From Eudorina sp. 2006-703-Eu-15 (lineage: Eukaryota; Chlorophyta; Chlorophyceae; Chlamydomonadales; Volvocaceae), in the NCBI GenBank assembly GCA_003117195.1, contig BDSI01000038.1, positions 372,001 through 436,000 of the forward strand: 64,000 nt of DNA, in the 5' to 3' direction. The position numbers and the translations under genes were made by a program. The notes under the pieces were generated by a model. The model was not told the origin of the DNA, searched no databases, and was given only the letters and a program-made list of their open reading frames with translations. Within the stretch, counting starts at the first letter, position 1; every line of letters starts with the position of its first letter. This document shows positions 1 through 11,500 of this stretch, in pieces.

Positions 1-1849
1 CCGCACCGTAATTGAGCGGCCTTTCCCATGATCTCCTGCAATTTTCCAGCTGCCTCCGAGATGGCCGCGATTGCGTCCCTGTTGGCCACAGAGATTGAGG
101 CAGCAGCCTGGAAAGACGAGGTGTCACCTGCAGCGCAACAGACGTACATCTCAGCAGCTTGTATGCCCGGTCCCGACAAACCATGACCGTTTCCTCCACG
201 TTGATTGCCAAGACGCTATACAACAACCCTGACACAGTTTCTGCGTGCCCTAGACGACTCGACGAGTGTCCTTGTAGTTGTCCAAATTAGTACCATTGAC
301 AACCGTTGTACAGTGGTGACAAGACAGTTACACGCCACATCCATCATATACACCCGTGACAATAACCCTTCCTGCGACAATGAAAGCTGGAGATGCGAAG
401 CTTCGTTGTGTCCGTGCGCCCTCTCATGCGCCTGTCCCCTCGGCCAGCCGCAAAGAATGAGGGCTCCCCGCACGCACCGTAGCTCGCCATCTCCGTATCC
501 ACCCGCTCAAGTTCCTGGTGAAGGCTACTGCAGCGCTTGTCAACCTGGATGCAGGGCGTAAGCGGACCACCGAACATCAACGCAGTGTCTTCTGTCCTTC
601 CCAATCTCCTGCACTTAGTGATTGTACGCCTTCTTCCATGCAGGCCTCCCCGCCCACAGGGCGTTTGCAGTCAGTGGCAGCAGCCGCGTCATGTAACCAC
701 GACCCACGCCGCCGGGCTGGATGTGTCAGGCTAAATCAGCTTAAGCCCACCCGCACTCCGCTGTGCCCCCACCTCTCGGAGCTGCTGTCGCATGCTGGCA
801 ATCCGCGCCATGAGGTCCTCCTCGCTCTCGTCGCTGGCAAAGCCGAATCCGTCTTCACTTGGCAAGCTGACCGGTGCCACCTGCGTTGGAGGTTTGGTGG
901 GCAGGGGTGCAGGCCTGGATGCCTTGCAGTTTCACCCGTGCGCGCTCGGGGTGAGATGACGTGCAGTCGTTGGTCGGGGCATTCCCACAGGACAACGTGC
1001 CCCGGCCACAGCACGCATTTTGAGACCCAACGAATGAGCCGGGACCTTGGTTTTCTTGCTGATGTCACCACCGTAAGAAGAGTTGATCCCGCACGTGTTA
1101 GGAAAGAGTGCGCATCCACCCTGCAAAGATCCACTTTGGCATAATGTTTCCAGCCCCCAGACCTTGCCTGGCCTACCTGCGGCATCCCCGGCCCAAGGGG
1201 CGCCTGGAAAACGGTGGTGCAGCACAGCTGCTCAAACAGCTGGAGGCTCGAGGAGGCCTTCGTGGCCAGACTGTCGTACAGACGCTGGGAGCCCTGGAGG
1301 GCATACATTTCCGGCGACTACGGTAAGATGCCTGATATGGCCTGTGCCTAGTTCGGGTTACCGCACGTGCGGTCGCGGACATGCTCCAGTGCCCAGGGCC
1401 ACATACGTGCGATCGCTAAGTCTATCATCTGGCATAGGTATGGGCTTTACCATGCCTGATATGGAGTCAAAGATGTTCAGTGCCGGGTCTGTGTTGGTGG
1501 TAGCATGTCCGCCAAAGGACGCTTCCTACAGGAGCGCGTTCAACTCACCTCGGCAAGCAAGGTTTCATCCTGCTTGCTACCCCCTGCGGAAGCTAGGGCA
1601 GGTCCCACACACCTGCATGAAATGCGGTCAGCAGTTAGCATAGGTTTGGATGACCTACCGAACGATGTCACGATGACCAACCCTAGGAATGCGTCCACAC
1701 CATCCGCGCAGTAGTCAAGAACCTGCGGCGGAGGAATGCAAAGCGCTGTCAAAACTACAACTGATGACTCCACTGAAGGCCAGCTAGCGCACCATGTTGT
1801 GAACATCTTCTGCGAAGACCTTTCCTAGAACTGGTTGCTGCAACGCCAT
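1..1849 (-). CDS. MIS12: Probable MIS12 kinetochore complex subunit (3' end outside window)
   Basis: Eight exons join in frame: 1793-1849, 1659-1722, 1549-1583, 1451-1525, 1177-1317, 773-880, 478-544 and 127 to beyond base 1, giving about 225 residues so far. I see an N-terminal helical segment, a helix ending in LQLFEQLCCTTVF followed by a Pro/Gly stretch, an acidic linker (FGFASDESEEDLMARI), then a coiled coil and a final helix. From memory this order matches plant MIS12: an N-terminal helix, a helix ending in a CFAVP-like element, then a LDSLR-type coiled coil. MIS12 belongs to the KMN network that links centromeric chromatin to spindle microtubules. The start is the first ATG after a TATA-like element, but a longer N-terminus is possible. 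Primary similarity is weak, so the name rests on domain order. Visible size fits the family, usually about 200-240 residues. Confidence 0.55.
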
Positions 1850-2429
1850 CAGTAAGATTCTTTGTACGCGTAACTAAGAGAACTATCTTTGGAAAGCCAA
1901 AGGCGGATAGTCACGGGCAGGGACAGCTCGCGAAGGCCAGAAAGGTCAGTAAGGGTTTATATAATGATGGCAAGCTCGGAACGCAACCAGAATTCCTCGA
2001 TTGGTTGCGATTGTGTGATGATTTCTTGGTGTTTTGCTTTGCGTACGAGGTGGATCCAATTGTCAACTAAAAAACGCATTTCACAACTCCGAGGCCTGGC
2101 AGGCTGGCACAGACCGCACAGTAAGGAACATTGATTCATCTGCGAAGTATTGGTAAACAATCATTAATGCGAAGGTCTAGTGCCTGAGCCATGAAGGGAA
2201 GGGCCCATTACAAGAATTCCTGAATGATTTCTTTAAACCGTTCGGACAACTTTTGTTGATAATGAAATAGATTTAGTTGCTTTTTAAGTTGTGCCTTCAA
2301 AGGACCAGTCGCCATATGCAGCACTTTCGTTGAAGGTTTCCAAAGCTGGGCATGTGCTACTCCAAAAGCGCATTCCGCATAGCGTAGCAACCAGCTAGTG
2401 AAGTCCTGGAGCCTCACGGCTCGGTCGTA
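1850..2429. other. Divergent intergenic region, MIS12-like / USP
   Basis: About 580 bases lie between two head-to-head gene starts. Base composition is more even than in the flanking genes. The stretch holds the minus-strand TATATAA but no clear TATA for the plus-strand gene. A 75-codon minus-strand ORF at 2208-2435 shows no family features and I did not accept it. Confidence 0.4.
1958..1964 (-). promoter_or_regulatory. TATA-like box of the MIS12-like gene
   Basis: TATATAA reads on the minus strand about 110 bases upstream of the proposed ATG at 1849, which leaves room for a short 5' leader. Inference from spacing only. Confidence 0.4.
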
Positions 2430-2701
2430 ATGCATGGCGGCAGCGACGTAGCGACTCGGACGGGATCGGCAGCCATTGCAAAGGTAAGTGCATGATCCTG
2501 CTGGCGAATGCGCATGAACTCAAAATTGGGGTGGTCGTCATCCTTTGAAAGTCGATCGATTGCCCGGCCCTCCATCGTACCTCTACTCGTTCCCATGTTG
2601 TGCAAAACCCAACTTGTAGCATTGTCCTCTGCATGATATGTGGTTCCGTACAGGGCCAGCCGAGCGTGCTTAGCCTTCCCGCTCTCTGGAAGGGCCACCA
2701 A
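2414..2701 (-). other. Antisense ORF faintly resembling roadblock/LC7 dynein light chain
   Basis: This 95-codon open frame lies antisense to the first two exons and first intron of the USP gene. It contains TTYHAEDNATSWVLHNM and later NFEFMRIRQQDHALTF. Roadblock/LC7 proteins carry TTLDNSTT...LLHNL and then NDLTFLRIRSKKHEI at similar spacing. That may be chance or a decayed copy. The frame opens with GTG, has no identified 5' exon on this strand, and overlaps a better supported gene. Confidence 0.2.
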
Positions 2702-5700
2702 CCCGCTGGTGCGGGGCTGAGTAACTTGGGCAACTCGTGCTACCTCAACTCGACCTTACAGGTCAGCCATAGATAGGCTGTCGCCGATCGTTGTGCCCGT
2801 TCTCGCCTGTCCTTCATCCAATTCGTTTGTTTGCCGAAACCTGAGGGCGTGGGGGGCAACCAACACACGCGCCCTGGCAGGGTAGTGCCGATGTGTCGTA
2901 ATCCCCTTTTGTCCATTCGCGTTCCAACTTCATCCAAATAATTTGTTTTCCCTTACACTTCATCCCGCCATGGCCCTCCGTCCTTCCTGTTGCCCCCAGT
3001 GCCTCGCCTATGTACCCCCGCTCGCCCATCTGTGCTTGGGCCGCGGTCACTCGTCCTCATGCCCTCGAGCCTCCGCCGCCGGGGCCACCGGCGCGTCCCC
3101 GCTCAGCCGCGCCATGGGGACCTTGCCGCCGGTGTCTGGCCCATGCACGTTTTGCATCATGGAACGGCAGCTCGCGGCGCAGCTGCGCGGCTCCCGCGGG
3201 GTTGCTGTCAGTCCGTCGGAGTTGTTTCGTAACCTGCACCTGTTTAGTCGCTCCTTTGTGCGGGGGAGGCAGGAGGACAGCCACGAGCTGCTGACAGCTG
3301 TGCTGGATGTGATGGAGCGGGACGGTCGGCGGGCAGCCATGGCGCACGGAGCGCCCAAGGTGCGTGGGACCAGGGACCGGCGCGACCCGGGACCTGGCGG
3401 GGACGGTGGCTAATGCCGGGGTCCTTCAGCCGTGGGAAAGAACGACACGTGGCACCTGTGGGCCCAGATCACCGGCTGAGGCGGGTGCAGCGTGGCTGTG
3501 GCAGTCTCGGCGATGGTGATGATGCCGGAAGCCATGAAAGATGAGGTCCTTGTAGCGGATACCGAGGCGCTGGGTTGTGAGGGATAAGTTCTGCCCGTGA
3601 TGCGAGGGGAGCCGGGTGTCCGTAAACACCGTGGGGGTCAAGCTCCTGGGTGGGACGTAGCCTGGGAATTGCCCGGCGTGGCAACTGAGCTGCCGAACAT
3701 CGGCCAACCAGATTCTGAACCCACAAGCGAAGGGGAGGGATCGGTGGGTTGGCGTGTAGGCGACACGCGGTGGAGAGGTGCGCCAACCAAACCTAGCCTG
3801 CGGTCCGCTGCTGCTGTTGATAGGAAGTCGCTCAGGTGCTGCCGCGCGGTTCTGGGTCCGGGTGTCATCCCACATAGGTTAGGAATGTCCCGGGACGGGA
3901 TGGCGGGCTTGGCGCCTGGGCTCGTATCGGGATCACCGGGGTGCCAACCGCTGACCGCCGTTTGAGGGTAAGGCATATGGTTAGCGACGCGCGCGAAGGG
4001 GCCGGAGGTTGCTGCAGAGGGTCGGTGCTTGGGAAACGCAACTTGCCCGGGGTGTCGCGCAGCAGCACAAGCAAGTCGTCAAGCGCGGGTTTGCCGGGCA
4101 CCCCGCGGGGACATCTTGAGCATTGCGGGAGGGGCGCCTTGGGATTCGCGGAGGTTCATCCCGACCGGTAGCGCTGCACAGCACGCGTCTACTTTGCGGG
4201 CCTTACAGTCAGGACCCTGGGTGGCACCCAGGGTGTCAGGGTCTCCATCTGGGTGGGTAGGGTCTCCATCTGGGTGGGCAGGGTTGCGGCTTCGTACTCC
4301 CCGGCGAAAGGGTCCCGCCGATTGGGTTCACTAAACCATCTCTCAAGAGATCGCCCACGCCTTTCCGTTCTTCCGCCAGGGCTGCCGCACCATCGTGGAA
4401 GACCTGTTTGTGGGCCGCTGGCAGAGCCAGGTCCGGTGCCTGGTGTGCGGCTACGAGTCCAACACCTACGAGACGTTTGCGACGTTGCCGCTGGACATCG
4501 GGCAGGTAGGCGCGAGTCAGTCCTACCCGAGCCCGGTGCAGCGAACCATGGGCGGGTCCGAGGTTCCAGCTGCGCGGCGCCGGCGCGGGCGGCCGGGGCA
4601 TAGGGGGTCGGCGAGCCGCTTGGATGTACAGCAATGTGTTCTTCGATGCAATGTTCCCGCCTGCGGCGAAGACGGAGACGCCATCGGCGTGCGGTGTTCC
4701 GCCCCCTGCATCTCTCATCAACCCTCATACGTCTGCTGAAGCTGCTGCTGCTGTTCCGACTGCTTCTTATGTCGTGTCCGTTGCCCTGTGGCTGTGCTCG
4801 GCGATGCCCCTTGCAGGCGCGCACTGTGGCGGAGGGCCTCCGCGCCTTCACGGAGGCCGAGCGGCTGGACGGGAACAACAAGTGGGTCAAAGACAGGATG
4901 AGAGCACGGGTCTACAGAGCAGCGTGTCGGGGCGCTGCGGGGAGCTGTCGGCTCCGGAACCAACAAGGGGGCACGAAGCGGTCTAGGACTAGGGCTTCCG
5001 TCCCGACAAGGGATATCGCTTATTCAACTTGGTGCCCTTTGAACTGTAGCTGTGTATTCCATTCATTAGACGGAATGTCTAATCCGTGCGCCTGTCCCGG
5101 CCCCGCGCCGTGCGCCGCCGGGTCTGTGCGCAGGTACAAGTGCGACAAGTGTCGGCAGCTGGTCCCCGCCGTGAAGCAGACCACCATCTGGGACGACCCC
5201 AACGTGCTGGTCCTGCACCTGAAGCGCTTCGATGCGGGCAGCCTCCTGGGGAAGGTCACCCGCCACGTGGGTTTCTCGGAGCACATCGACCTGCAGCCCT
5301 TCTTGACCCCACCCGCCGCGCGGCGGCGCGCCGAGCAGCAACACCAGCAGGCGGCTTCCAGCAACGGACACACCCACCGCGGGCAACTCCACGGGCAGCC
5401 GCACCAGAACGAAGGGTATCCGGAGGCGGGTGGGCAAGCGAACGGCAGGAGCAGCCTGGACGGCGGCCGGCATCACCACCACCACCATCATCACCACCAA
5501 CACGGCGAGGTGCAGGAAGACGGCGGCGGTGGCGGCGGGGGCGGCAGCGAGGAGTGCGGTCGCAGCGTGTACACCCTCACGAGCGTGCTGGTGCATCAGG
5601 GGACGTCGCTGCACAGCGGCCATTACTACGCGTTCGTGCGTGACTCCAACGGCGGGTGGTCGTGCATGAACGACAGCCATGTGTACGGCACCTCGTTGGA

Positions 5701-6856
5701 GCAAGTACGGCAGGAGCAGGCGTACCTGCTGTTCTACACGCGACAAAGTATGAAACTGCCGCGGCCTGCTCCGCCGGCGCCGGCAGCGCCAGCGTCTGCG
5801 GCGGAGGGGCCTGAGGTGCAGCCACGGGCTGTCGCGTCGGGTCCTTCCGGGGCTTCATTGACGCCCAAGCAGGTGTACGGCCCGCAGCTGCCGGCGCACA
5901 TGGCCCGTGGGTCGGCAGCAACCGCAAACGGGAAGGGGAGTTCGGGGTCCCTCGGAGAGGCTCAGCCGATACCTTCCCCCCGTCCTTCCCGTCTCGCCGT
6001 CGCGAGTGCCGCTCCCTCCGCGCGTCTCCCAGCCAAAGTCACCGTCACCCCTCGAGCTCCCGGTTCCGCCATCAATACCGCCGCCGCCATGGCGGTGGGC
6101 ATCGTCGCCGCCACTGCCGGACGCGCCGCCGCGGCAGCCGCCTCCACGCTTGGCACTGCCAAGCCTCCAACGGCCAACGGCCGCTCCGGCAGCGGCGACC
6201 TCGGCCGCCGCACTTCCGACGCCGGGGCGGCCGCCGCCGCCTCTTCCGGCGGCGGCGCTGCCAGCGGCCCCGCCGGGACGGCGACTGCGCTGAGGAGCGG
6301 TGCGAACGCCGCCGCCTCCGCGCCCTCCGCCTCGGGCGCCACTCCGGGGAGGAGACCCGCGGCGCCAGCTGACAGTGCCGGTGGCGAGCTGGATGCCCGG
6401 AAACGCAAGCGCGAAGCGCAGGGTCCCTCCACAGCTGCCGCCCCAGCAGCAGCCACAGCAGCAGCGGCCTCCGACGCCGCAGCGGCCGCGGGTCCGGACC
6501 CCGACGCTCGCGAGGACGGGCTCCGGTTGGCGGTGGAGCAGGAGGTGGCGGGGCTGAAGGCCTGTGCGTCCTGGTCGGACGGGATCAAGCGGCTGCGGCT
6601 GTCGGTGGAGGAGCGGCTAAGGGACAGCAGCCTGCCGGGCGCGATGCGGGAGGTGGTGCAGGTGATGCAGCGCTCCGGGATGACGCTGCAGCAGGTCCTG
6701 GCGACGGGGGCCGGTGACCCGCGGCGCAAGGGCCTCAACAGGAACGTGCCGCAGGGCGTGCTGCAGCACGGCACGGACGAGCTGAGGAAGCTGCTGCGGC
6801 CGGTGCTGATGCTGCTGGGGTGGTTGGGTGGCCCGGTGCCGGTGATGCTGTTGTGA
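2430..6856 (+). CDS. Ubiquitin carboxyl-terminal hydrolase, USP36/USP42-type
   Basis: Six exons join in frame (2430-2483, 2654-2761, 3000-3359, 4350-4505, 4817-4881, 5134-6856), giving 821 residues. It is a cysteine protease that cleaves ubiquitin from substrates. The Cys box GLSNLGNSCYLNSTLQ has nucleophile C47. QEDSHELL follows, then the zinc-ribbon cysteines CLVC and CDKC, HLKRFD, and the His box with H411 in SGHYYAFV and N427/D428 in WSCMND. GHQPAGAGL before the Cys box and CLAYVPPLAH after it point to the USP36/USP42 (plant UBP23-like) branch. Odd features are a His10 run near residue 361 and a Gly run, both inside the catalytic domain, and an Ala/Ser-rich tail of roughly 200 residues ending in a more ordered helical segment (about 700-821). 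The start at 2430 uses a strong AAG|GTAAGT donor. An alternative is the in-frame ATG at 2633 without the first exon. Confidence 0.9.
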
Positions 6857-8491
6857 TGATGAACGGGCGATGGAGAGCGAGAGGGGCTGGGCTGGGCTGG
6901 ACGGGGTCGGGTCGGGCCGGGTTGTGGAGGGCGGGTTGCGCCCATTAGGCACCGTCGGGGACGGTGTCCGGCCAGAGCGGCACAAGGGAGCGCGAGAGAG
7001 TAAGAGAGAGAGCCGGAGGGAGAAAGAGAGTGGTGGCGGGCCAGCATGTGTGTCTACAGGATCCTAGAGAAAACAGAAGAGTCACTACGGGAAATAAAAA
7101 TCGACACCCGTGCCTGGTTTTGCCAGAATGGCCGTGGGACTGCGAAAAAGAACGGCAATGACGGGTGCGCGTTGGAGGGGGCGGGGTGAACCTTGGATCG
7201 CGCCCTGAGAGGTACCGTAGGTTCCTGACTCTGTTTTCGGAATGTGCCCGGACCCTGACTCAACTAACAAGAGGTGTGTGTATGTTAGGGCTTTTGGGTG
7301 ACGGTCCGGGTTAGGCGGGCGGCGTACGGGCCAGGAGCATCGAGTCCTCGGACCTTAGAACTCGAGGCCGTAAGACGCGCATGGAGCCGTGGGCCGGGCT
7401 TCGTGTTATGACTTAATTCAACGGGTAGGCAGGCTTGCAGGCAGGTGTGCTGGGTGGGTGGGTTCCGTGACACTGACGATGGTCCCTTCAGACTGGTATC
7501 GGTTGACCGTTAGCCAGCCACCACTGCTGCGAGACGCAGGGTTGAGTATTGTATGTGTGTGGTGGATGTGTCCGTGTGCAATTGTTTTGTTGTTGGCCAC
7601 GTGGAGTTGCGGATACGTGTGGTGTGCTACAATTTTCCTGCGTCGATTGCCAAAGCGGCCGATTCCGCTCCCTCGTTTTCAAGGGAGGGAATGCGTGTGA
7701 TGCCCGCCCAGTGTCGAATAATAAGTCGAGATGGCGTCAGTGTCGTGGGGCGCAAGGGTGCGGGGCAGAGCGGCACAAGCATTAGGACCTTCTCTGATGG
7801 GATGGGAGCATGGGACACCAGCCACGCAGGCCAACGAAGGGGCAGTTATCGTTACGGCGTTTGGGGGGCCGCTTCCAAACAAACGCTTTCTGAAAGGTCG
7901 TGTGCCGAGTTGTGCGTCAGTGCTGGCGCATATTGTGCAGAACTAAAATTTGCGTATCCTGCCCTGACTAGAGTCCCTAAAGGAGAGGCGGTTTAACCAG
8001 GATGCGTGCAGGGGCTGCTGGCGGGTGCTTCGGATGAAGAGGGCGGGTTTGCTTTCTCGACTGAAAGTGTTTGCGAGTGTCGAGTTGCTGATGTCGGATG
8101 AGACCATCTGGCGCAGCGCAGCTTTATGAGATGAGCCTCTGCAGATCACTCAACGGCTCACGGGTATCCCCAAATCCCGGATCCGGCCTCTCTCCGATGT
8201 CTGATCACAGAACAGTTAGTAAATTCGGAATTGACCAGCTTGATTGTCTGTAACTTCAGCTCGGAGCTTCAACCTTGTAGGATACCGGTAGTCCGGTACA
8301 GCATGTTAGTTGTTGAGTCCCGTTGCAACCGTCGGAACCAGGCAAGTGGCAACGTCCTGGATGTATTTACCCAGTGTTCGAAAGACATTGAAACGGACCC
8401 TAACATTGCATGCAGCAAGTGTGACCTTGAAACTGCTGTTCTATCCGGGGGTGGAATCAGGGAAATTAAAACTTGTTGCGTTCCTTGTTTG
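6857..8491. other. Intergenic, no gene recognised
   Basis: About 1.6 kb separate the USP stop from the next gene. Short ORFs on both strands have no family signature. A stretch of purine-rich sequence (about 6980-7030) and an AATAAAA string near 7091 may belong to the USP 3' untranslated region. No TGTAA lies near the USP stop. Confidence 0.4.
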
Positions 8492-8498
8492 TATTTAA
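8492..8498 (+). promoter_or_regulatory. TATTTAA box upstream of SCI1-like gene
   Basis: TATTTAA starts 32 bases upstream of the ATG at 8524. If it works as a TATA box the 5' leader would be only a few bases long, so it may be chance. Confidence 0.25.
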
Positions 8499-8523
8499 AT
8501 TCAGCTGACGAGGGTGTAACATT

Positions 8524-11500
8524 ATGGGGAAGAGCAAGAGCAAGAAACGGCGGCGAAGTGACAGCTCGGACAGTAGCGACAGCAGCAGCAGCAACAGCAG
8601 TAAGTTCCGTTGGCGCAAAGCAAATTCCAACTCCTGAGGACCTGATTTACCTCTCCTCGCGGTTCCGTGCGACCAGGTGACAGCGAGCGTGAGGATGTCC
8701 GACGCGAGTGGGAGAAAAAGAAGGTCAGCACATGCCCACGCCTGAACTGCCCAGATTTGCGTCATTTGAATTGCATAGAGGGCAAAATGGTGATTTGCAG
8801 CTTGGGTGGCCCATGGGAAGTTTGGATGGGCGCTGGAGACCCTGATACTTGTTGGCCTAACTCCTGCAAGTACCCACCCCTGGGCGGCGTGCGCTGCAGT
8901 AGATCACCCGCCACAGGAGAAAGACCAAGCTGCCGCCTCACCGCATTCTGCATCAAAATGCAACCCGCCACGACCCCGACACTGCCCTCGTTCATCGGTC
9001 CATCCGCAGGGGCCCGCCTCGCGGTGTGACTTTTACCCCCTCCGTCCACGCTCCTTCGACCACACACGCCAGCCACGTCCCTCTCCGCCATTCCTCCCGT
9101 GCCCCCGCTACCCGGCCTGCACCCCTGCCGGCCCATGACAGCACAAAAAATCCAAGGACAAGGGCAAGGACAAGGACAAGGGCAAGCGCAGCTCAAAACC
9201 CAAATCCAAGGACAAGGATAAGGACCAAGACGAACTGGTGCGACAGGCCCGGGCCTTCCTGGAGCAGCAGCTGGCGGCGGGGGGCTCCTCCGCAGCGGCC
9301 GCCGGTGGCGTCGTCGCGGCAGCTGCTGCCACATCGTGCGGCGCGGGTGCGCCCAAGGGGGCCGGGCCACTGCCCCCGGTGCAGGTGCGGGCAGGTGCAG
9401 GGGCAGGGGCCGCCACTTGGGTCGCTGGCTGGAGCGCTTGGGGGGGACGCGGATTGTTGGGGTGACTGGGGTACAGTAGGATGCGACCTAGGGACATCGG
9501 CCCGTGGGCGTGTGGTGCTGGTCCGTCAGGAGGGCCACGAGACCGTGGGGGCTGCTCCGCGGCCGCTCTCCGACCTCACCGTCTCGCCCTCGTGCCACAT
9601 GGGGGACATAGACATGGGGCTCTGCATCGGCCTGTCTGCATGTCTGTTTGTATCACCAACTCCACCACATCTCCCCCGCCGTGGTGTATGACACCGCCCG
9701 GGGATTCTGCGACGGACTGGACGCCCGTCCCGGTTCGGGACGGTTCCCAGCCCCGCGTCCTGTGTTCCCAGCCCCACGGCCCCGATCCCCAGGCCGCACC
9801 TAAGCTCCCCGCCTCCGCCACCGGCCTCCTCGCCACCGCCCTCCCCACCCCACACCACCTCCCAACTCCCCTTCCCCAGGTCCGGGAAGTCCCGGAGCAG
9901 CTGAGTGAGGATGACTACTTCCGACGCCACGCCGAGTTCAGCGCCTTCCTGGCGGAGGAGCGGAGGACGGCCTTTAACGGTGAGTGTGTGTGGGGAGGGG
10001 GGTCAGGGGGTTGGCCAGGCAACCAGAGCCGGGCTAGCTGCGGGGGGTGGGGGAAGGAGACGGGCCAGGCCCTGGGCTGTGTATGTATGTATGACATTGG
10101 CTTCTCATTACACACTCCCCCGCCGCCCCGCAGAGCTGAGCTCGGACCGCACCCGGGAGCTGTTCTCGGAGTTTGTCACCATCTGGAACGAGGGCCGCCT
10201 GGCGCCCAGGTGGGGTGGGGTGGGGTAGGGCTGGGATGCATCCTCTCCGGCCAGGCCTCCAGGACCTGCCGATCCACGGGTCGCTTCCCACACGGCTCAC
10301 TTTTGTTGCGCACGGCGCACGCCGCTGTGAACCTCTCTCCTCCCCCAGCCCCAATCCCAACCCCAGCCCAGCCCACCGCGCAGTCTGTATGACACGTCCA
10401 CCTCTCCATCCTCTCCACTGTCCGCCCCACTGCCCCCTGCGCCTTACCTCCTCTCCCGGCTGTCAGGTACTACGCGGGCTTGGTGGCGGCACCCAAGCGG
10501 CGGACCGAGTACCGCTGGGCGTTCAGCGGCGCGGGCGCGGGACCGTCGGGCGGCCGGGCGGGCGGGGCGGTCCAGGGAGGAACAGGCGGAGCGGGCGGAG
10601 GCGGAGGCGGGGCGGGTGGGGCTGCCACCGGCATGGCGGCGTTCATGGAGGATCAGCGGACGCAGTGAGTGGGGCGGCAGGGGGTGGGAGGGGGGGCAGT
10701 GAGTGGGGCGGCAGGGGGTGGGAGGACGCAGGAGAGAGAGGAAGGGATAGAACTTTGAAAGGGTATGTGAAAGGGTGAAAGGGTAGGAAAGTGCTGGGTG
10801 GTCTTGAAAAACACCTTGGGAGGTGTAGGTTGGCGCGGAAGGGATTGTGACCTCGGGCTGGGCCGGCTGCCTGTGGGGCGGGTGGGTGGCGAGCGAGCGA
10901 GGTAGGTCACCCGGGCGCGTTAGGTCGGCTGCCTTCGGTTGGATCGGGGTGGGTTGGGAGGGTCTGACGTAGGTACGGTCACCTGCTGCGCCTCCGGCTC
11001 CCGTGTCCCCTTCCCTGAGGGTACCAGGGCCAGGGCCAATGCCGTAAGCGCGGGCATGGAGGCCATCACGCCCTTTCTCGTCGGGACGGGTGGGTTCTCG
11101 CTCGGTCAAACCCTCCCGCTGCGCCCATGCACCCCAGCGCCGCCGTACACCACCCATCCTGGACTCCATCTCTGCCCCATCCTGCCCTCCCGACCCCCGC
11201 CCTCCTCGCTCCGGAACTCCCCCCCCCCCCAGACAGGCCGGTGCCCGGCTGGAAACGCGGCGCCAGGACCGAGCTCGGGCGCGGGATCTGCTGGAAGAGG
11301 TGGCCCCCCGGGAGACGGGCAGGGACAAGGTGGTGAGTGCGAGGGAGGAGGCAGGGGGCGGGGGACGGGGGGAAGGAGAAGGGGGGCGCGGCCCATAGGT
11401 TGTTGTGGGCGAGAACCGCAGCGGACAAGCAGCCTGCCAGGGATGTACGTCGTACCGTACGGCGTGTGAGATGACGTCGCTTATAGTAGTGGAGTGTAGT

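Noticed and set aside
2208..2435. 75-codon minus ORF ending FKEIIQEFL
   Set aside because: No family match, overlaps the divergent promoter, and no splice or poly(A) support.
5962..7047. 361-codon minus ORF, Ala/Ser-rich
   Set aside because: Antisense shadow of the Ala-rich USP tail.
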